IMG/VR virus record: IMGVR_UViG_3300049793_000046
Span: 1-38,776 of that record
Length of the DNA: 38,776 bases
Direction: 5' to 3' (one strand)
DNA from: a virus
Made by a program: the position numbers and the translations under genes. Under the pieces are notes generated by a model, which did no database searches, was not told the origin of the DNA, and saw only the letters and a program-made list of their open reading frames with translations. Shown in pieces: positions 16,971-24,021 of this stretch; position 1 is the stretch's first letter, and every line of letters starts with the position of its first letter.

Positions 16971-17014
16971 GCGCCTCACGGCGTTTGTATTGGGTGCCAG
17001 CGCCTCACGGCGTT
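16971..17014 (-). promoter_or_regulatory. Tandem GNRA-type RNA hairpins upstream of coat gene
   Basis: Two exact 15-base copies (AACGCCGTGAGGCGC in the leftward RNA) start 29 bases apart in the 73-base gap between scaffold stop and coat start. Each folds as CGCC-GUGA-GGCG, a 4-bp GC stem capped by a GNRA tetraloop. No T-run follows, so it is not a terminator. It lies just before the coat ribosome site and could control coat translation, mRNA stability or a processing point. Confidence 0.6.
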
Positions 17015-17027
17015 AAGCGTTATTTTG

Positions 17028-17837
17028 TTACCCTCGGGCTTTGATTTGTTCGCGTCGCCGCTTATCGAAATCGTCTCCCGACAGCTCAATCAATGCTTTC
17101 TTGACGGGCGCGGCTCCTTTGACTGATTCCAACGGCACCGCTGCTTTGCTAGGTTTCGGTTTGTCCTTGGCTTCGATAGCCATCCTTGCCTCCAGTTTGG
17201 CAATTGCCTTTCCGGCTTGCGCTGATGTCATTCTCGAAATGCGTTCGGATTCGTCGATATTATCTGGGTCTGCAAGCCATTCGATCACCTTTGCAGGCTC
17301 ATCGGCTTCGAAGATCGCTTCTGTGGCCGGCTTAGGCTGGCCGCTGCGTTCCGTTAATCCGCCGAATGCGTCATCCAGATCGGATGACAATTGATCAAAA
17401 CGATCTTGTCCCCAGGTTTTGGCAAGCGATTGAACAACACTCTGACGGCGCTCGGTTTCGGTGGCCTGCTCGAGGAAGGTCGGTGCGAGCCTATGGGCTT
17501 CGGCTTTGACCATTTCCGCCAGTTCGGCGCGAGTGAGCGATAGAGGTTCGCTATCGTTTGTTGATTGTTGATAGGGTACATCATTTTTACTGTGTGTCAA
17601 GTCGAGTTGCGCTCGTGCCTCGGACAATTGCCGTGTGCGGCGATCAATGCCGCGACGCAGTCGCTCGATCTCGCGTTGTTCCGGTGTTTTTTCAGGCTTA
17701 ACCTTGGCTTCGGCCTCTTGTTCCGTCGTCAGTTCGCCGTCATTGGCATTTTCATCAATGGCACGGTTAGCTTCAAGTTCCGCGCTGCTTGCCGCTGCCG
17801 ATTCGGCGTTTGGCAATGCCTGGGTTTCGTCTGTCAT
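17028..17837 (-). CDS. Scaffolding protein, 269 aa
   Basis: Acidic and coiled-coil-rich protein between portal and coat, where P22 has scaffold gp8 (303 residues). The N-terminus is disordered and acidic (about 1-60), a Lys/Arg/Glu-rich coiled coil spans about 50-90 (PEQREIERLRRGIDRRTRQL), and the C-terminal 60 residues form a basic helix ending ELSGDDFDKRRREQIKARG, like the coat-binding helix-turn-helix of P22 scaffold. It drives procapsid assembly and leaves on packaging. It overlaps the portal stop by 4 bases. Confidence 0.8.
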   Translation of the reverse strand: MTDETQALPNAESAAASSAELEANRAIDENANDGELTTEQEAEAKVKPEKTPEQREIERLRRGIDRRTRQLSEARAQLDLTHSKNDVPYQQSTNDSEPLSLTRAELAEMVKAEAHRLAPTFLEQATETERRQSVVQSLAKTWGQDRFDQLSSDLDDAFGGLTERSGQPKPATEAIFEADEPAKVIEWLADPDNIDESERISRMTSAQAGKAIAKLEARMAIEAKDKPKPSKAAVPLESVKGAAPVKKALIELSGDDFDKRRREQIKARG

Positions 17838-19978
17838 GATATTGGCGCTTCTGGCGCAGTTGGCTGTAAATCGGTCGGTTGTTCTGCCATCGGTTCTTGC
17901 GACCCGAACGGCTGTTCCTGCTCTTGCTCCTGTTCCTGCGCTTCGCCAGGCAGTGGATCGGGTTGCATCAGCATCTGGTTGATCAGGTCGCGCGTCACGG
18001 CCTCGATCTGATCGACGTTCGCGCCGGTGACCTTGAGCCGGTTTGTTTCTGCGTTGTAGGCCTCGATGTCGAGCTCACGTTCCCGCACTTCGCCCAGGCG
18101 CTTGGCATCGGCTGCCGCCGCAATGGCTTGATCGGCATCCTCTTGCGCATCTTTCGCGTGCTGTATCGCCTCTTGCAATGCCTGTTGAATCTGCTGCATC
18201 TGCTGCGCCATCGCGGCCGGATCGGGCGCATCTTTCTGGCCCTCTGGCTGCAAAATCGCCTTGACCGGTGCCGGTGCCATCGCGGCCATCGCTTGCGCGA
18301 ATTTGTCCGAGCCTGGGAAATCCAGTGTTTGCGCCCAGAACGGCGCGACGACCGGGGCTAATTCTTTGTTTCCACGCATGATCTCGCCAAATGCCGCATT
18401 GGTCTGGGTGCGCTGGGTACTGTAGCTTGCGCCGACGACCACGCGCACCGCATATTTGCCGACGGCCGGGTTAATCGTGACGCCATCGGGCCCGCGCTCG
18501 AACGCGGTTTGCTGTTCAGGGTCTACCGTGACCGAGCCAGCCGACTGATCAACGCCGATGATCGGTTGTTTGCGTCGCGTATCGCTGAGTTTGGCATCCA
18601 TCTGCATGACGATGGTGCCGAGCAATCCCAATGATGCCGCCATGTGGCTAGGGAAATGCGCGACACTGGCCTCGCCCTGTTGCTTGCGGTTCTCAATCGC
18701 GACGCCGCTGGTTTCGTTGCTCGGCGCACCCAAATTGGCCTGGTACATGCCGATGCTAGCCTGGATGTCACGCAGCGCTTGTGTCGCTCCCATCTCATGG
18801 TTGCCCAGATTGACGGCGGGATTGACGCGCTGCGGCGTAGCAATCCCGCCTTGCTCATCAATATCGTTGTATGGCATCCACGCCCTCGTCTGCGTGCTCA
18901 TGCGATCCAGCAGGGTTTCGACGCCGGCGGCCGCGCGTTTGCTTACCCACCACGGATTTTTTGGTGCGGTGCCGATGTAGGCTTGCTGTTCAGAGATATG
19001 GTAGTTGTAGGCTTGCTGCGGTGCCCTGGCTCGGCGCGGAATGCCGCAATAGCGCATGCGACCATCAGCAAATCCCACATAGCCATAGATTGGGACAATG
19101 CCGATATGCTCCGCAGGATAAATCGACTCCTCGAGGACGTCCGATCCCGACATGCGACGCCATTTGATGCATTGATATTTGTCGGCGTAATTGCGCTCAA
19201 TTGGCAGCGCCATGCCTGCGGATTGGCATGCGGCATGATAATCATCTTCGAGATCCGATGCTTGCTGCCCCTGCGCATCGGTGTAGATGATCATGTTGCG
19301 CATTTTAGTTTCTTGGAGCCATTGCTCAACTGTTAGTACAGATTTGCGCTCCTCGCTGCGGGTCAGTCGCTGCGTGTCACCGAAATCGCGCATCTCTTTT
19401 TTAGGCCAGCGCCGTTCGAATTCCCGAGGATTCATTGCGGTCAGAATGAATCCGAAAGTGCCATCTGAACCGTCGGTTTCAGTGCTCCATGGATCAAACA
19501 GCACTTTCAATGGGTCGGGTTCGCTGCTGATGCGCGGCTCTTGCCAGCCCAATGCACGATCGACATATTCAGGACGTACCACCAAATAGCCGACGCCAGC
19601 CCTCGCCGCACTGGTCAGCGCGCGGGCATAGTGGCTTTCGGCTTTGGAGGCGTATTCGATATGCCTAAAACGGCCGTCGATTTGTTCGGCGGCCAGTTTA
19701 TCGGCTCCGCCCATGACCGGGATTGCATGCAGGCTGGGCGGTTGTTTCTCGATTTGGCCGGCGACATTGGCTACATATTGGCCGGTTTGATCATGCACGA
19801 GGCAAGGGCGGCGTCCGCCAGGATCATTTTCCCGCTGCAAGCGGATGTCATATTCCCATTGATTTGGATTGCTTGGATCGGAGAATTCAAGATCTTCGGC
19901 GATCTGCTTGCGCTGCGAAGACATCGCGTCCATTGACTCGTTATACAACTCCTGCGCGTCGCTGAGCACGTCTGCCAT
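17834..19978 (-). CDS. Portal protein, P22 gp1-like
   Basis: 714 residues (P22 gp1: 725). Seen are an N-terminal helix (LYNESMDAMSSQRKQIAEDLEFSDP), the QWEYDIRLQRENDPGGRRPCLVHDQTGQYVANVAGQI block typical of P22-type portals, a DPWSTETDGSDGTFGF region and a C-terminal Ala/Gln/Asp-rich barrel helix (about 600-670) with poly-Gln/Glu stretches. It forms the dodecameric vertex ring through which DNA is packaged and ejected. A promoter with extended -10 (20005..20013) precedes it. Confidence 0.9.
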   Translation of the reverse strand: MADVLSDAQELYNESMDAMSSQRKQIAEDLEFSDPSNPNQWEYDIRLQRENDPGGRRPCLVHDQTGQYVANVAGQIEKQPPSLHAIPVMGGADKLAAEQIDGRFRHIEYASKAESHYARALTSAARAGVGYLVVRPEYVDRALGWQEPRISSEPDPLKVLFDPWSTETDGSDGTFGFILTAMNPREFERRWPKKEMRDFGDTQRLTRSEERKSVLTVEQWLQETKMRNMIIYTDAQGQQASDLEDDYHAACQSAGMALPIERNYADKYQCIKWRRMSGSDVLEESIYPAEHIGIVPIYGYVGFADGRMRYCGIPRRARAPQQAYNYHISEQQAYIGTAPKNPWWVSKRAAAGVETLLDRMSTQTRAWMPYNDIDEQGGIATPQRVNPAVNLGNHEMGATQALRDIQASIGMYQANLGAPSNETSGVAIENRKQQGEASVAHFPSHMAASLGLLGTIVMQMDAKLSDTRRKQPIIGVDQSAGSVTVDPEQQTAFERGPDGVTINPAVGKYAVRVVVGASYSTQRTQTNAAFGEIMRGNKELAPVVAPFWAQTLDFPGSDKFAQAMAAMAPAPVKAILQPEGQKDAPDPAAMAQQMQQIQQALQEAIQHAKDAQEDADQAIAAAADAKRLGEVRERELDIEAYNAETNRLKVTGANVDQIEAVTRDLINQMLMQPDPLPGEAQEQEQEQEQPFGSQEPMAEQPTDLQPTAPEAPIS

Positions 19979-20004
19979 GGATTCACCCTGATTGATTTCG
20001 GGTG

Positions 20005-20013
20005 ATTATAGCA
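20005..20013 (-). promoter_or_regulatory. Extended -10 promoter upstream of portal
   Basis: Read leftward the sequence is TGC followed by a perfect TATAAT, an extended -10 element. The matching -35 region is poor, which is acceptable for extended -10 promoters. Transcription would start about 27 bases before the portal ATG. It sits directly behind a terminator-like hairpin, as if re-starting the late operon after the terminase genes. Confidence 0.45.
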
Positions 20014-20055
20014 AAAAACTATTTAATATGCGAAAGCAATAGTATATTTAAATAG
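20013..20055 (-). terminator. AT-rich hairpin with T-run after large terminase
   Basis: Leftward, CTATTTAA pairs with TTAAATAG over 8 bp (the outer arm contains the terminase stop codon) and is followed by six T. The loop of 21 bases can form a small inner GC-GAAA-GC hairpin. All-AU stems make weak terminators, so partial termination is likely at best. Confidence 0.4.
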
Positions 20056-21454
20056 CAGCGCCTTGTGCCGCACTGCTGGCGTAGTCATAGCCCGTCTTTG
20101 GCTTTGGCGTAATCATAAAACTCATCATCAGCGCATCGGCCATGTTCGGCGATGGTATTCCCTTGGCGCGCATCTCATCTTTGCTGATCAACTGGATCAG
20201 CCGCGAACCTGATGTGCGCTTGCGCTGCTGGCGTACCAATTCGGCCTTGAGCAACTCAATTTCCTGTTTTCCGATGCTGGACGACAGACTGATTAACTCG
20301 GCCGGGTCCAGATATTCTCCTTTTTCCAGCGCCTTGTAAGTATTCTCGAAACGGTCACGCAGTAACCACCATCCTTGCGCGCGCAGGTTGCGGAATACGT
20401 CTTCGTTGCGTTTGTCGCCCTTGTAGATGCCAATCCTCGGCGAATCGCCAGCACCAAAACCTTGCACTTCGATAGTCCGGCCTGCTACGCGCTCTTTCAG
20501 CCCAACCTTGACGCCAGCACCTACGCCTATGCTGTCATAGACAATGATGTCAGCCCGGTAATCAAAAGCGTCATCAAAAGCGAGAGCTATTGCATCGTCA
20601 ATGTCGCCATGCATCCATTTTTTGACATGCTCTACCAGCATGCCGTAACGCCTGGCCGTAGCCTTGGCATCCTTGCCGCTATCTGCCGGGTCAAAGCTCA
20701 GCACACGTTCGCCCCTGGGCTTATATTTCAGCCGCAGATGAGAATCAATCGCGGCATCAACCCAATCCGCATCGATGATGGAATCATCATAATCGGCATT
20801 GCACTCACCTTCCCAGATGTGCAAATATTTCTTGTAATTGATCTTTTTATCGCGTTCCATCTCAATGCGTAGCACTTCGGGAAAGTATGGGTTATCCCTG
20901 AAAGATACTTTGCGCACATAGATATAATCATCCTCGTGAAATCCTTTGTCGTTGATGGCGTCAACATAGGGCGCGACAAAGCGCTGATAGGTTGCCGCCT
21001 CAGACTCATTGGGATTGAACGATATCCAGATTTCAGAATTGGCTGAACGCACTGTGGGGATCAGGATTTTCCAAGTATTGTCTGAGACTGTTTCAGCTTC
21101 CTCAATCCAGACCTTGGTGTAGCCAAACTTGGATTTCAGCGATTCGATATTGCGCGCCAATCCGATGAATCGAAAGCATGAGCCATTTTGCCCGTAGATT
21201 GCTGTCGTCTGGATGTCAAAGAATGGGCGCAGCCCCATTGCATCAATCTTTGCTACGATCAAAGCATAGCTGGAATCCTCAATCGAATTCTGAAATTCGC
21301 GACCACAAAGGATTTTATCGCCATGTGCCCACGCGAAATACACCAGTTTTTCGGCGTATTCCTCGGATTTGGCAGCTCCGCGCCCACCATAGAAACATTT
21401 GATGCGTTTAGGATGAACCAGCGCCTCGAACGCCTCAATCAGCTGAATTTCCAC
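20048..21454 (-). CDS. Terminase large subunit
   Basis: I place the start at GTG 21454, giving 468 residues beginning (V)EIQLIEAFEAL, the usual N-terminus of this family. Longer in-frame starts would overlap the small-subunit gene by over 100 bases. The ATPase has Walker A GGRGAAKS (Lys29 of this form) and Walker B KVWIEEAE (acidic pair at 118-119). A coupling region FNPNESEA follows. Nuclease acidic residues are visible in LSFDPADSG, VYDSIGVG and PNMADALMM. It powers headful packaging and cuts concatemers. It overlaps the small-subunit stop by 20 bases. Confidence 0.9.
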   Translation of the reverse strand: MEIQLIEAFEALVHPKRIKCFYGGRGAAKSEEYAEKLVYFAWAHGDKILCGREFQNSIEDSSYALIVAKIDAMGLRPFFDIQTTAIYGQNGSCFRFIGLARNIESLKSKFGYTKVWIEEAETVSDNTWKILIPTVRSANSEIWISFNPNESEAATYQRFVAPYVDAINDKGFHEDDYIYVRKVSFRDNPYFPEVLRIEMERDKKINYKKYLHIWEGECNADYDDSIIDADWVDAAIDSHLRLKYKPRGERVLSFDPADSGKDAKATARRYGMLVEHVKKWMHGDIDDAIALAFDDAFDYRADIIVYDSIGVGAGVKVGLKERVAGRTIEVQGFGAGDSPRIGIYKGDKRNEDVFRNLRAQGWWLLRDRFENTYKALEKGEYLDPAELISLSSSIGKQEIELLKAELVRQQRKRTSGSRLIQLISKDEMRAKGIPSPNMADALMMSFMITPKPKTGYDYASSAAQGAAI

Positions 21455-21791
21455 TAGGGCGAACAATCTTGAAAGTAATTTCAGTGGCGGAAGCGATAGG
21501 CGCACCGTCTTTGCCGCCCATCTCGATACTGGATAGTTTGGCATGCACATAAGGCGCGGCTGCTTTTGCGGCCTCAAATCGCAATGTCGCGGCGGTTAAA
21601 AATTCTCGCGGCTCAAGCGATGGATCCGGTTCTTTGCGCATTACTTCCAGCATAAATTCCAGCGGAGTGATGCCGGACTCGGCCACTGCTTTTTGTACTT
21701 CTGCTGTTTTTTTATTAGGTGATCCTGGCTTGCGTCCTGCGCCTGGACGCGCACCACCATTGATTTTTTCTGATTTTTTTCCAGTTGCCAT
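21435..21791 (-). CDS. Terminase small subunit
   Basis: 118 residues starting MATGKKSEK with the GGARPGAGRKPGSPNKKT motif frequent at the N-terminus of proteobacterial phage small terminases. It continues with a helical region (LEFMLEVMRKEPDP, then AATLRFEAAKAAAPYVHAKLSS). Small terminase recognises the packaging site and stimulates the large-subunit ATPase. Located immediately upstream of the large subunit, so a pac site may lie in or near this gene. Confidence 0.8.
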   Translation of the reverse strand: MATGKKSEKINGGARPGAGRKPGSPNKKTAEVQKAVAESGITPLEFMLEVMRKEPDPSLEPREFLTAATLRFEAAKAAAPYVHAKLSSIEMGGKDGAPIASATEITFKIVRPSGNSAD

Positions 21792-21796
21792 ATAAT

Positions 21797-21955
21797 TTAT
21801 TTGCTACGTTTGACAGACTTGCTCGGCATCGTGGCTGCTTCGCGCTTGACCGAATAGGCAATCGCTACCGCCTGCTTGGGCGGCTTGCCGGCTGCGACTT
21901 CCTTGCCGACGTTCTTTTGAAACGCCTACTTACTGGTAGATTTGATCAATGGCAT
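21797..21955 (-). pseudogene. DUF6496-like small protein broken by an in-frame TAG
   Basis: Starts ATG 21955 with AGGAGC upstream. The reading frame spells MPLIKSTSK, a TAG at 21926..21928, then AFQKNVGKEVAAGKPPKQAVAIAYSVKRE and a basic tail to TAA. Small phage proteins of this type read MPLIKSxSKxAFxKN with an amino acid at the TAG site, so a single C to T change in CAG explains it. TAG is used as a genuine stop in several coupled genes here, so recoding is unlikely. It may be a nonsense allele, or require a host amber suppressor. Confidence 0.7.
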
Positions 21956-21973
21956 ATTAATTGCTCCTGATGA

Positions 21974-22081
21974 TTATTTATAGGGCCAGTTGCTCAATAT
22001 TTTTGATGGATTCGATTGGACGGGATCAAGCCGCTTGAGTTGCTGGCCGAACAATATCATCATCATTGATAGCCAGCTCAT
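21974..22081 (-). CDS. Possible micro-protein, 35 aa
   Basis: ATG 22081 with a weak GGAT upstream; the peptide begins MSWLSMMMILFGQQL, a short hydrophobic helix, then a polar Lys/Pro/Asn-rich tail. It lies between the 55-residue gene and the broken DUF6496-like gene, in the same direction. No homologue is recognised and the initiation signal is weak, so this may be chance. Confidence 0.3.
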   Translation of the reverse strand: MSWLSMMMILFGQQLKRLDPVQSNPSKILSNWPYK

Positions 22082-22119
22082 AACATCCAATCGTAAAATT
22101 GTGCCTTAATTCTACATTA

Positions 22120-22287
22120 TTACTCCATCACATCATCGCAGAATTCAGCAATGGCCTGGTCATCCCGCAGATACCAACCCAATTTACGCCTGATTTCCTC
22201 CATTGATGGGAGCGGCTCTGCCGATTGCGTCCTGGACTGCATGTAATAGCGCACGGCTTCCTTGCTGGGGCTGGTCGTATTCGGCAT
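22120..22287 (-). CDS. Hypothetical protein, 55 aa
   Basis: ATG 22287 with a strong AGGAGGA ribosome site. The protein MPNTTSPSKEAVRYYMQ... contains LGWYLRDDQAIAEFCDD and is acidic at the C-terminus. No motif identifies it. The strong start signal and compact fit (33 bases to the next candidate) argue that it is real. It is the first leftward gene upstream of the terminase cluster. Confidence 0.6.
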   Translation of the reverse strand: MPNTTSPSKEAVRYYMQSRTQSAEPLPSMEEIRRKLGWYLRDDQAIAEFCDDVME

Positions 22288-22369
22288 GTCGTCCTCCTAG
22301 ATGAATGATAGTTTCATCATAGTAAGTTAATGCCCAAATACAACCATTATTTCACTGCAATAAATTTTC

Positions 22370-22397
22370 TTGACAGCTCCAATACAGCCGCTATACT
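22370..22397 (+). promoter_or_regulatory. Strong sigma70-type promoter of a rightward two-gene cassette
   Basis: TTGACA (22370..22375, consensus) and TATACT (22392..22397, 5 of 6) are separated by 16 bases. Transcription would begin near 22404, about 40 bases before the first cassette ATG (22446), which has GGAG upstream. It faces away from the flanking leftward genes, so the cassette is expressed independently. Confidence 0.8.
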
Positions 22398-22445
22398 AGA
22401 GACATCAACGCATCACTTCAACCAGACGCATAACCGGAGATCATC

Positions 22446-22928
22446 ATGACGATTACCTATACATTCCCATCCGATTTCAAAATCCCGCAACTGCGCGGCA
22501 TTACCTGCACTGGCGGCACATTTTGCAATGCCCAGGGCCGCTGGATGGATGGCGATAATGCTGTATCATTTGCTGCGCCAATCGTTGATGGTAAAAAAAT
22601 TATTGCGCTGATCGCTGGGAAGCCTGAATTGGAGTCATTGTTTGCTGAATATAAAATGCAAATCGAAGCAAAAAAACAAGCCGAAGCAGAATACAAAAAA
22701 ACACCATGCGGACAGCGCGATGAATTGGTAGCGGCTGAGCTCAACACCTACAGCCCAGATAATTTTCCAGGTTCTTCTGCATGGCGCAGAAATCACGCCT
22801 GCATCAATGATCTAGAGGCATTTGATGCCGCTCATCCAGAGCTGGTTGCTGAATTAGCATCAGATCGCGAAGCCAAGGCAAAAACCGATTATGCTGCGCT
22901 CTCCGATTTTGTGAAATCCGGCAGCTAA
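22446..22928 (+). CDS. Hypothetical cassette protein, 160 aa
   Basis: First gene under the strong promoter at 22370..22397, with an AACCGGAGATCATC leader. Short Gly/Cys-rich N-terminal part (ITCTGGTFCNAQGRWMDGD), then a Lys/Ala-rich helix about residues 57-80 and a helical, acidic C-terminus with several Trp and Tyr. Four Cys are present but not in a clear zinc pattern. No family is recognised. With the 59-residue neighbour it forms an independent rightward unit between leftward late and early regions, as in phage morons. Confidence 0.7.
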   Translation: MTITYTFPSDFKIPQLRGITCTGGTFCNAQGRWMDGDNAVSFAAPIVDGKKIIALIAGKPELESLFAEYKMQIEAKKQAEAEYKKTPCGQRDELVAAELNTYSPDNFPGSSAWRRNHACINDLEAFDAAHPELVAELASDREAKAKTDYAALSDFVKSGS

Positions 22929-22976
22929 TCAATCAACCCCACCAGTTTGCTTGGCATTATACCTAAGGACATTATC

Positions 22977-23156
22977 ATGGAAATCAAAGTTCGCATCGTT
23001 TCGCAATTCGGCAATAAACGCATATTCCCAGCATGTCCCAAAGCCGAATTATTCTGCCATATCGCTGGCACTACTACACTGACCGATCAGTCCATCAAAT
23101 CAATCAAACAGCTTGGTTACGCGGTCTCTGTTGTACAGGATGTGCAGTCGCTTTAA
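22977..23156 (+). CDS. Small conserved phage/proteobacterial protein, 59 aa
   Basis: Second gene of the cassette, AAGGA about 7 bases before ATG 22977. It reads MEIKVRIVSQFGNKRIFPACPK...AGTTTLTDQSIKSIKQLGY...VQD, a pattern I recall as a recurrent small protein of proteobacterial phages and mobile elements: a short beta strand, a central Thr-Leu-Thr turn and an amphipathic helix ending in LGY. Function is unknown. A terminator follows 11 bases after the stop. Confidence 0.65.
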   Translation: MEIKVRIVSQFGNKRIFPACPKAELFCHIAGTTTLTDQSIKSIKQLGYAVSVVQDVQSL

Positions 23157-23166
23157 TACTTGACTA

Positions 23167-23187
23167 CCCCCTAAAGGAAGGGGTTTT
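23167..23187 (+). terminator. Rightward intrinsic terminator of the two-gene cassette
   Basis: CCCCT pairs with AGGGG over a 6-base loop and is followed by TTTT. It lies 11 bases after the stop of the 59-residue gene and closes the cassette that starts at 22370. Confidence 0.65.
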
Positions 23188-23203
23188 ACGAAACAATCCC
23201 GAT

Positions 23204-23240
23204 AAAAAAGCCGTCGGGCAATTTAATGCTCATCGACGGC
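23204..23240 (-). terminator. Leftward intrinsic terminator of the tRNA-like unit
   Basis: Read leftward, GCCGTCG pairs with CGACGGC (7 bp, GC-rich) across a 17-base loop and is followed by six T. It faces the rightward cassette terminator 17 bases away, so the two convergent units are insulated from each other. It ends the leftward RNA that contains the tRNA-like elements. Confidence 0.8.
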
Positions 23241-23309
23241 AAGGATGCATTTCAGCATCAGGGAGAGACTGTTATCAATCGGACCACCTCCAATCGATCA
23301 TTGCAAAAC

Positions 23310-23381
23310 TGGTCACCCAGCCGGATTCGAACCGGTCTGCCTGGCTCATGGCCTGGCTGTGCGCCACTACACTACAGGGTA
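23310..23381 (-). tRNA. tRNA-like element 1 (non-canonical cloverleaf, CCA encoded)
   Basis: 72 bases leftward from TACCCTG to ACCA. D-stem GTGT/GCAC with AGTGGC loop, T-arm CCGG-TTCGAAT-CCGG and encoded CCA are tRNA hallmarks. Departures: acceptor pairs TACCCTG with CTGGGTG with a T-T mismatch and a T-G end pair; acceptor plus T-stem totals 11 bp, not 12; the anticodon stem CCAGG/CCAGG has a central A-A mismatch; the loop CCATGAG lacks U33. I do not assign an amino acid. It could be a decayed tRNA or a tRNA mimic. Confidence 0.45.
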
Positions 23382-23385
23382 ATTC

Positions 23386-23458
23386 TGGCGGGCCTAACGG
23401 GATTGAACCGTCCTCAATCGATCTTGGATGCTCGACCTATGCCAAATCATTACAGCCC
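23386..23458 (-). tRNA. tRNA-like element 2 (non-canonical, CCA encoded)
   Basis: 73 bases leftward, immediately upstream of element 1 (4 bases apart). Acceptor GGGCT pairs with GGCCC, then G plus encoded CCA; T-arm GACGG-TTCAATC-CCGTT is normal; a D-stem TGAT/GTCG can form. The anticodon arm is irregular: TCGAGC/GATCGA pairs with one G-A mismatch, leaving a loop with ATCCAA. A CCA anticodon (Trp) would be read if the loop is ATCCAAG, but this is uncertain. As in element 1, acceptor plus T-stem is one pair short. Confidence 0.4.
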
Positions 23459-23483
23459 TAAAATTGTGTTGGTGGCTATCCCG

Positions 23484-23556
23484 TGCGCACACACGTTGCC
23501 ATCGAAGGCAGAATAACCAAATCTGTAGCTCTTTGATATTCGTCTATGTGTGCGCA
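23484..23556 (-). ncRNA. tRNA-like element 3: cloverleaf-shaped RNA closed by a 10-bp stem
   Basis: TGCGCACACA and TGTGTGCGCA form a perfect 10-bp closing stem 53 bases apart. Inside are a CAGA/TCTG hairpin with a 9-base loop and a T-arm-like TGCC-TTCGAT-GGCA hairpin, giving a branched tRNA-like outline. It is the first element of the leftward RNA started at the promoter 23570..23597, beginning almost at the predicted 5' end. No CCA end and no acceptable anticodon are seen. Confidence 0.4.
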
Positions 23557-23569
23557 TATGACAACCAGT

Positions 23570-23597
23570 ATTCTACAGCAACATTGCGCAACATCAA
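23570..23597 (-). promoter_or_regulatory. Leftward promoter of the tRNA-like RNA unit
   Basis: TTGATG (23592..23597 leftward) and TAGAAT (23570..23575; 5 of 6) with a 16-base spacer. Transcription would start near 23563 and run to the terminator at 23204, producing an RNA of about 360 bases with no credible protein gene. It lies in the gap downstream of the leftward gene ending at 23605. Confidence 0.55.
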
Positions 23598-23604
23598 ACT
23601 TATT

Positions 23605-24021
23605 TCACGCCATCCGCATCAATATCTCAATCATGCCGCGCAACTCTCTACGCGCTGCCGAAGACGTTAGCTCATCGCATAATGTCACACATGCTTTAAC
23701 GGCTTGATATTCGCTGCCATTAAATCCCCATGCTCCGCGCTCTCCGCGATTGATGACATTAATCATTGCATCCTGTCCTGATTTCGCTATTGCCTGCGAT
23801 TCTGGCGAGCGCTTCTGTGCAAGTAATGCGCATAGGTTACTCACGTTGGCTAGCGTATATGCATTGGCTTCGTTCCCCTGACCCGCAATAAATGACTCAA
23901 TGCACGCGTGCGGCATCAATAATAATTGGTTCATGTCGTCTCTCGGCACCGCGAACGTAATTGGCAGGCTAGGCTGCGAACTTGGCCTGTATTTCTTGCT
24001 CCTTTTTTTAGGCTGAGACAT
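23605..24021 (-). CDS. Hypothetical basic protein, 138 aa
   Basis: Start at ATG 24021, which gives MSQPKKRSKKYRPSS, a basic N-terminus; it overlaps the previous gene by 14 bases with GGGA upstream. The rest is helical with an INRGERGAWGFNGSEYQAVKACVTLCDEL block and a C-terminal helix LRGMIEILMRMA. It is the last gene of the leftward early operon before the tRNA-like unit. No family is recognised; a nucleic-acid-binding role is only suggested by the basic start. Confidence 0.65.
   Translation of the reverse strand: MSQPKKRSKKYRPSSQPSLPITFAVPRDDMNQLLLMPHACIESFIAGQGNEANAYTLANVSNLCALLAQKRSPESQAIAKSGQDAMINVINRGERGAWGFNGSEYQAVKACVTLCDELTSSAARRELRGMIEILMRMA

Noticed and set aside
19541-19936. Rightward frame opposite the portal gene
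   Set aside because: Portal is clearly coding on the other strand; the frame is a shadow without ribosome site or motif.
21455-21577. Upstream in-frame extension of the large terminase
   Set aside because: It would overlap the small terminase by more than 100 bases, and the family N-terminus starts at the GTG-encoded EIQL motif.
21797-21955. TAG recoded as Gln throughout the phage
   Set aside because: TAG ends several genes with tight overlaps (for example 28477, 2908, 30290), so it is used as a true stop here.
23310-23458. Assign amino acids to the two tRNA-like elements
   Set aside because: Anticodon stems contain mismatches and loops lack a normal U33 in element 1; any anticodon (ATG or CCA) would be a guess.
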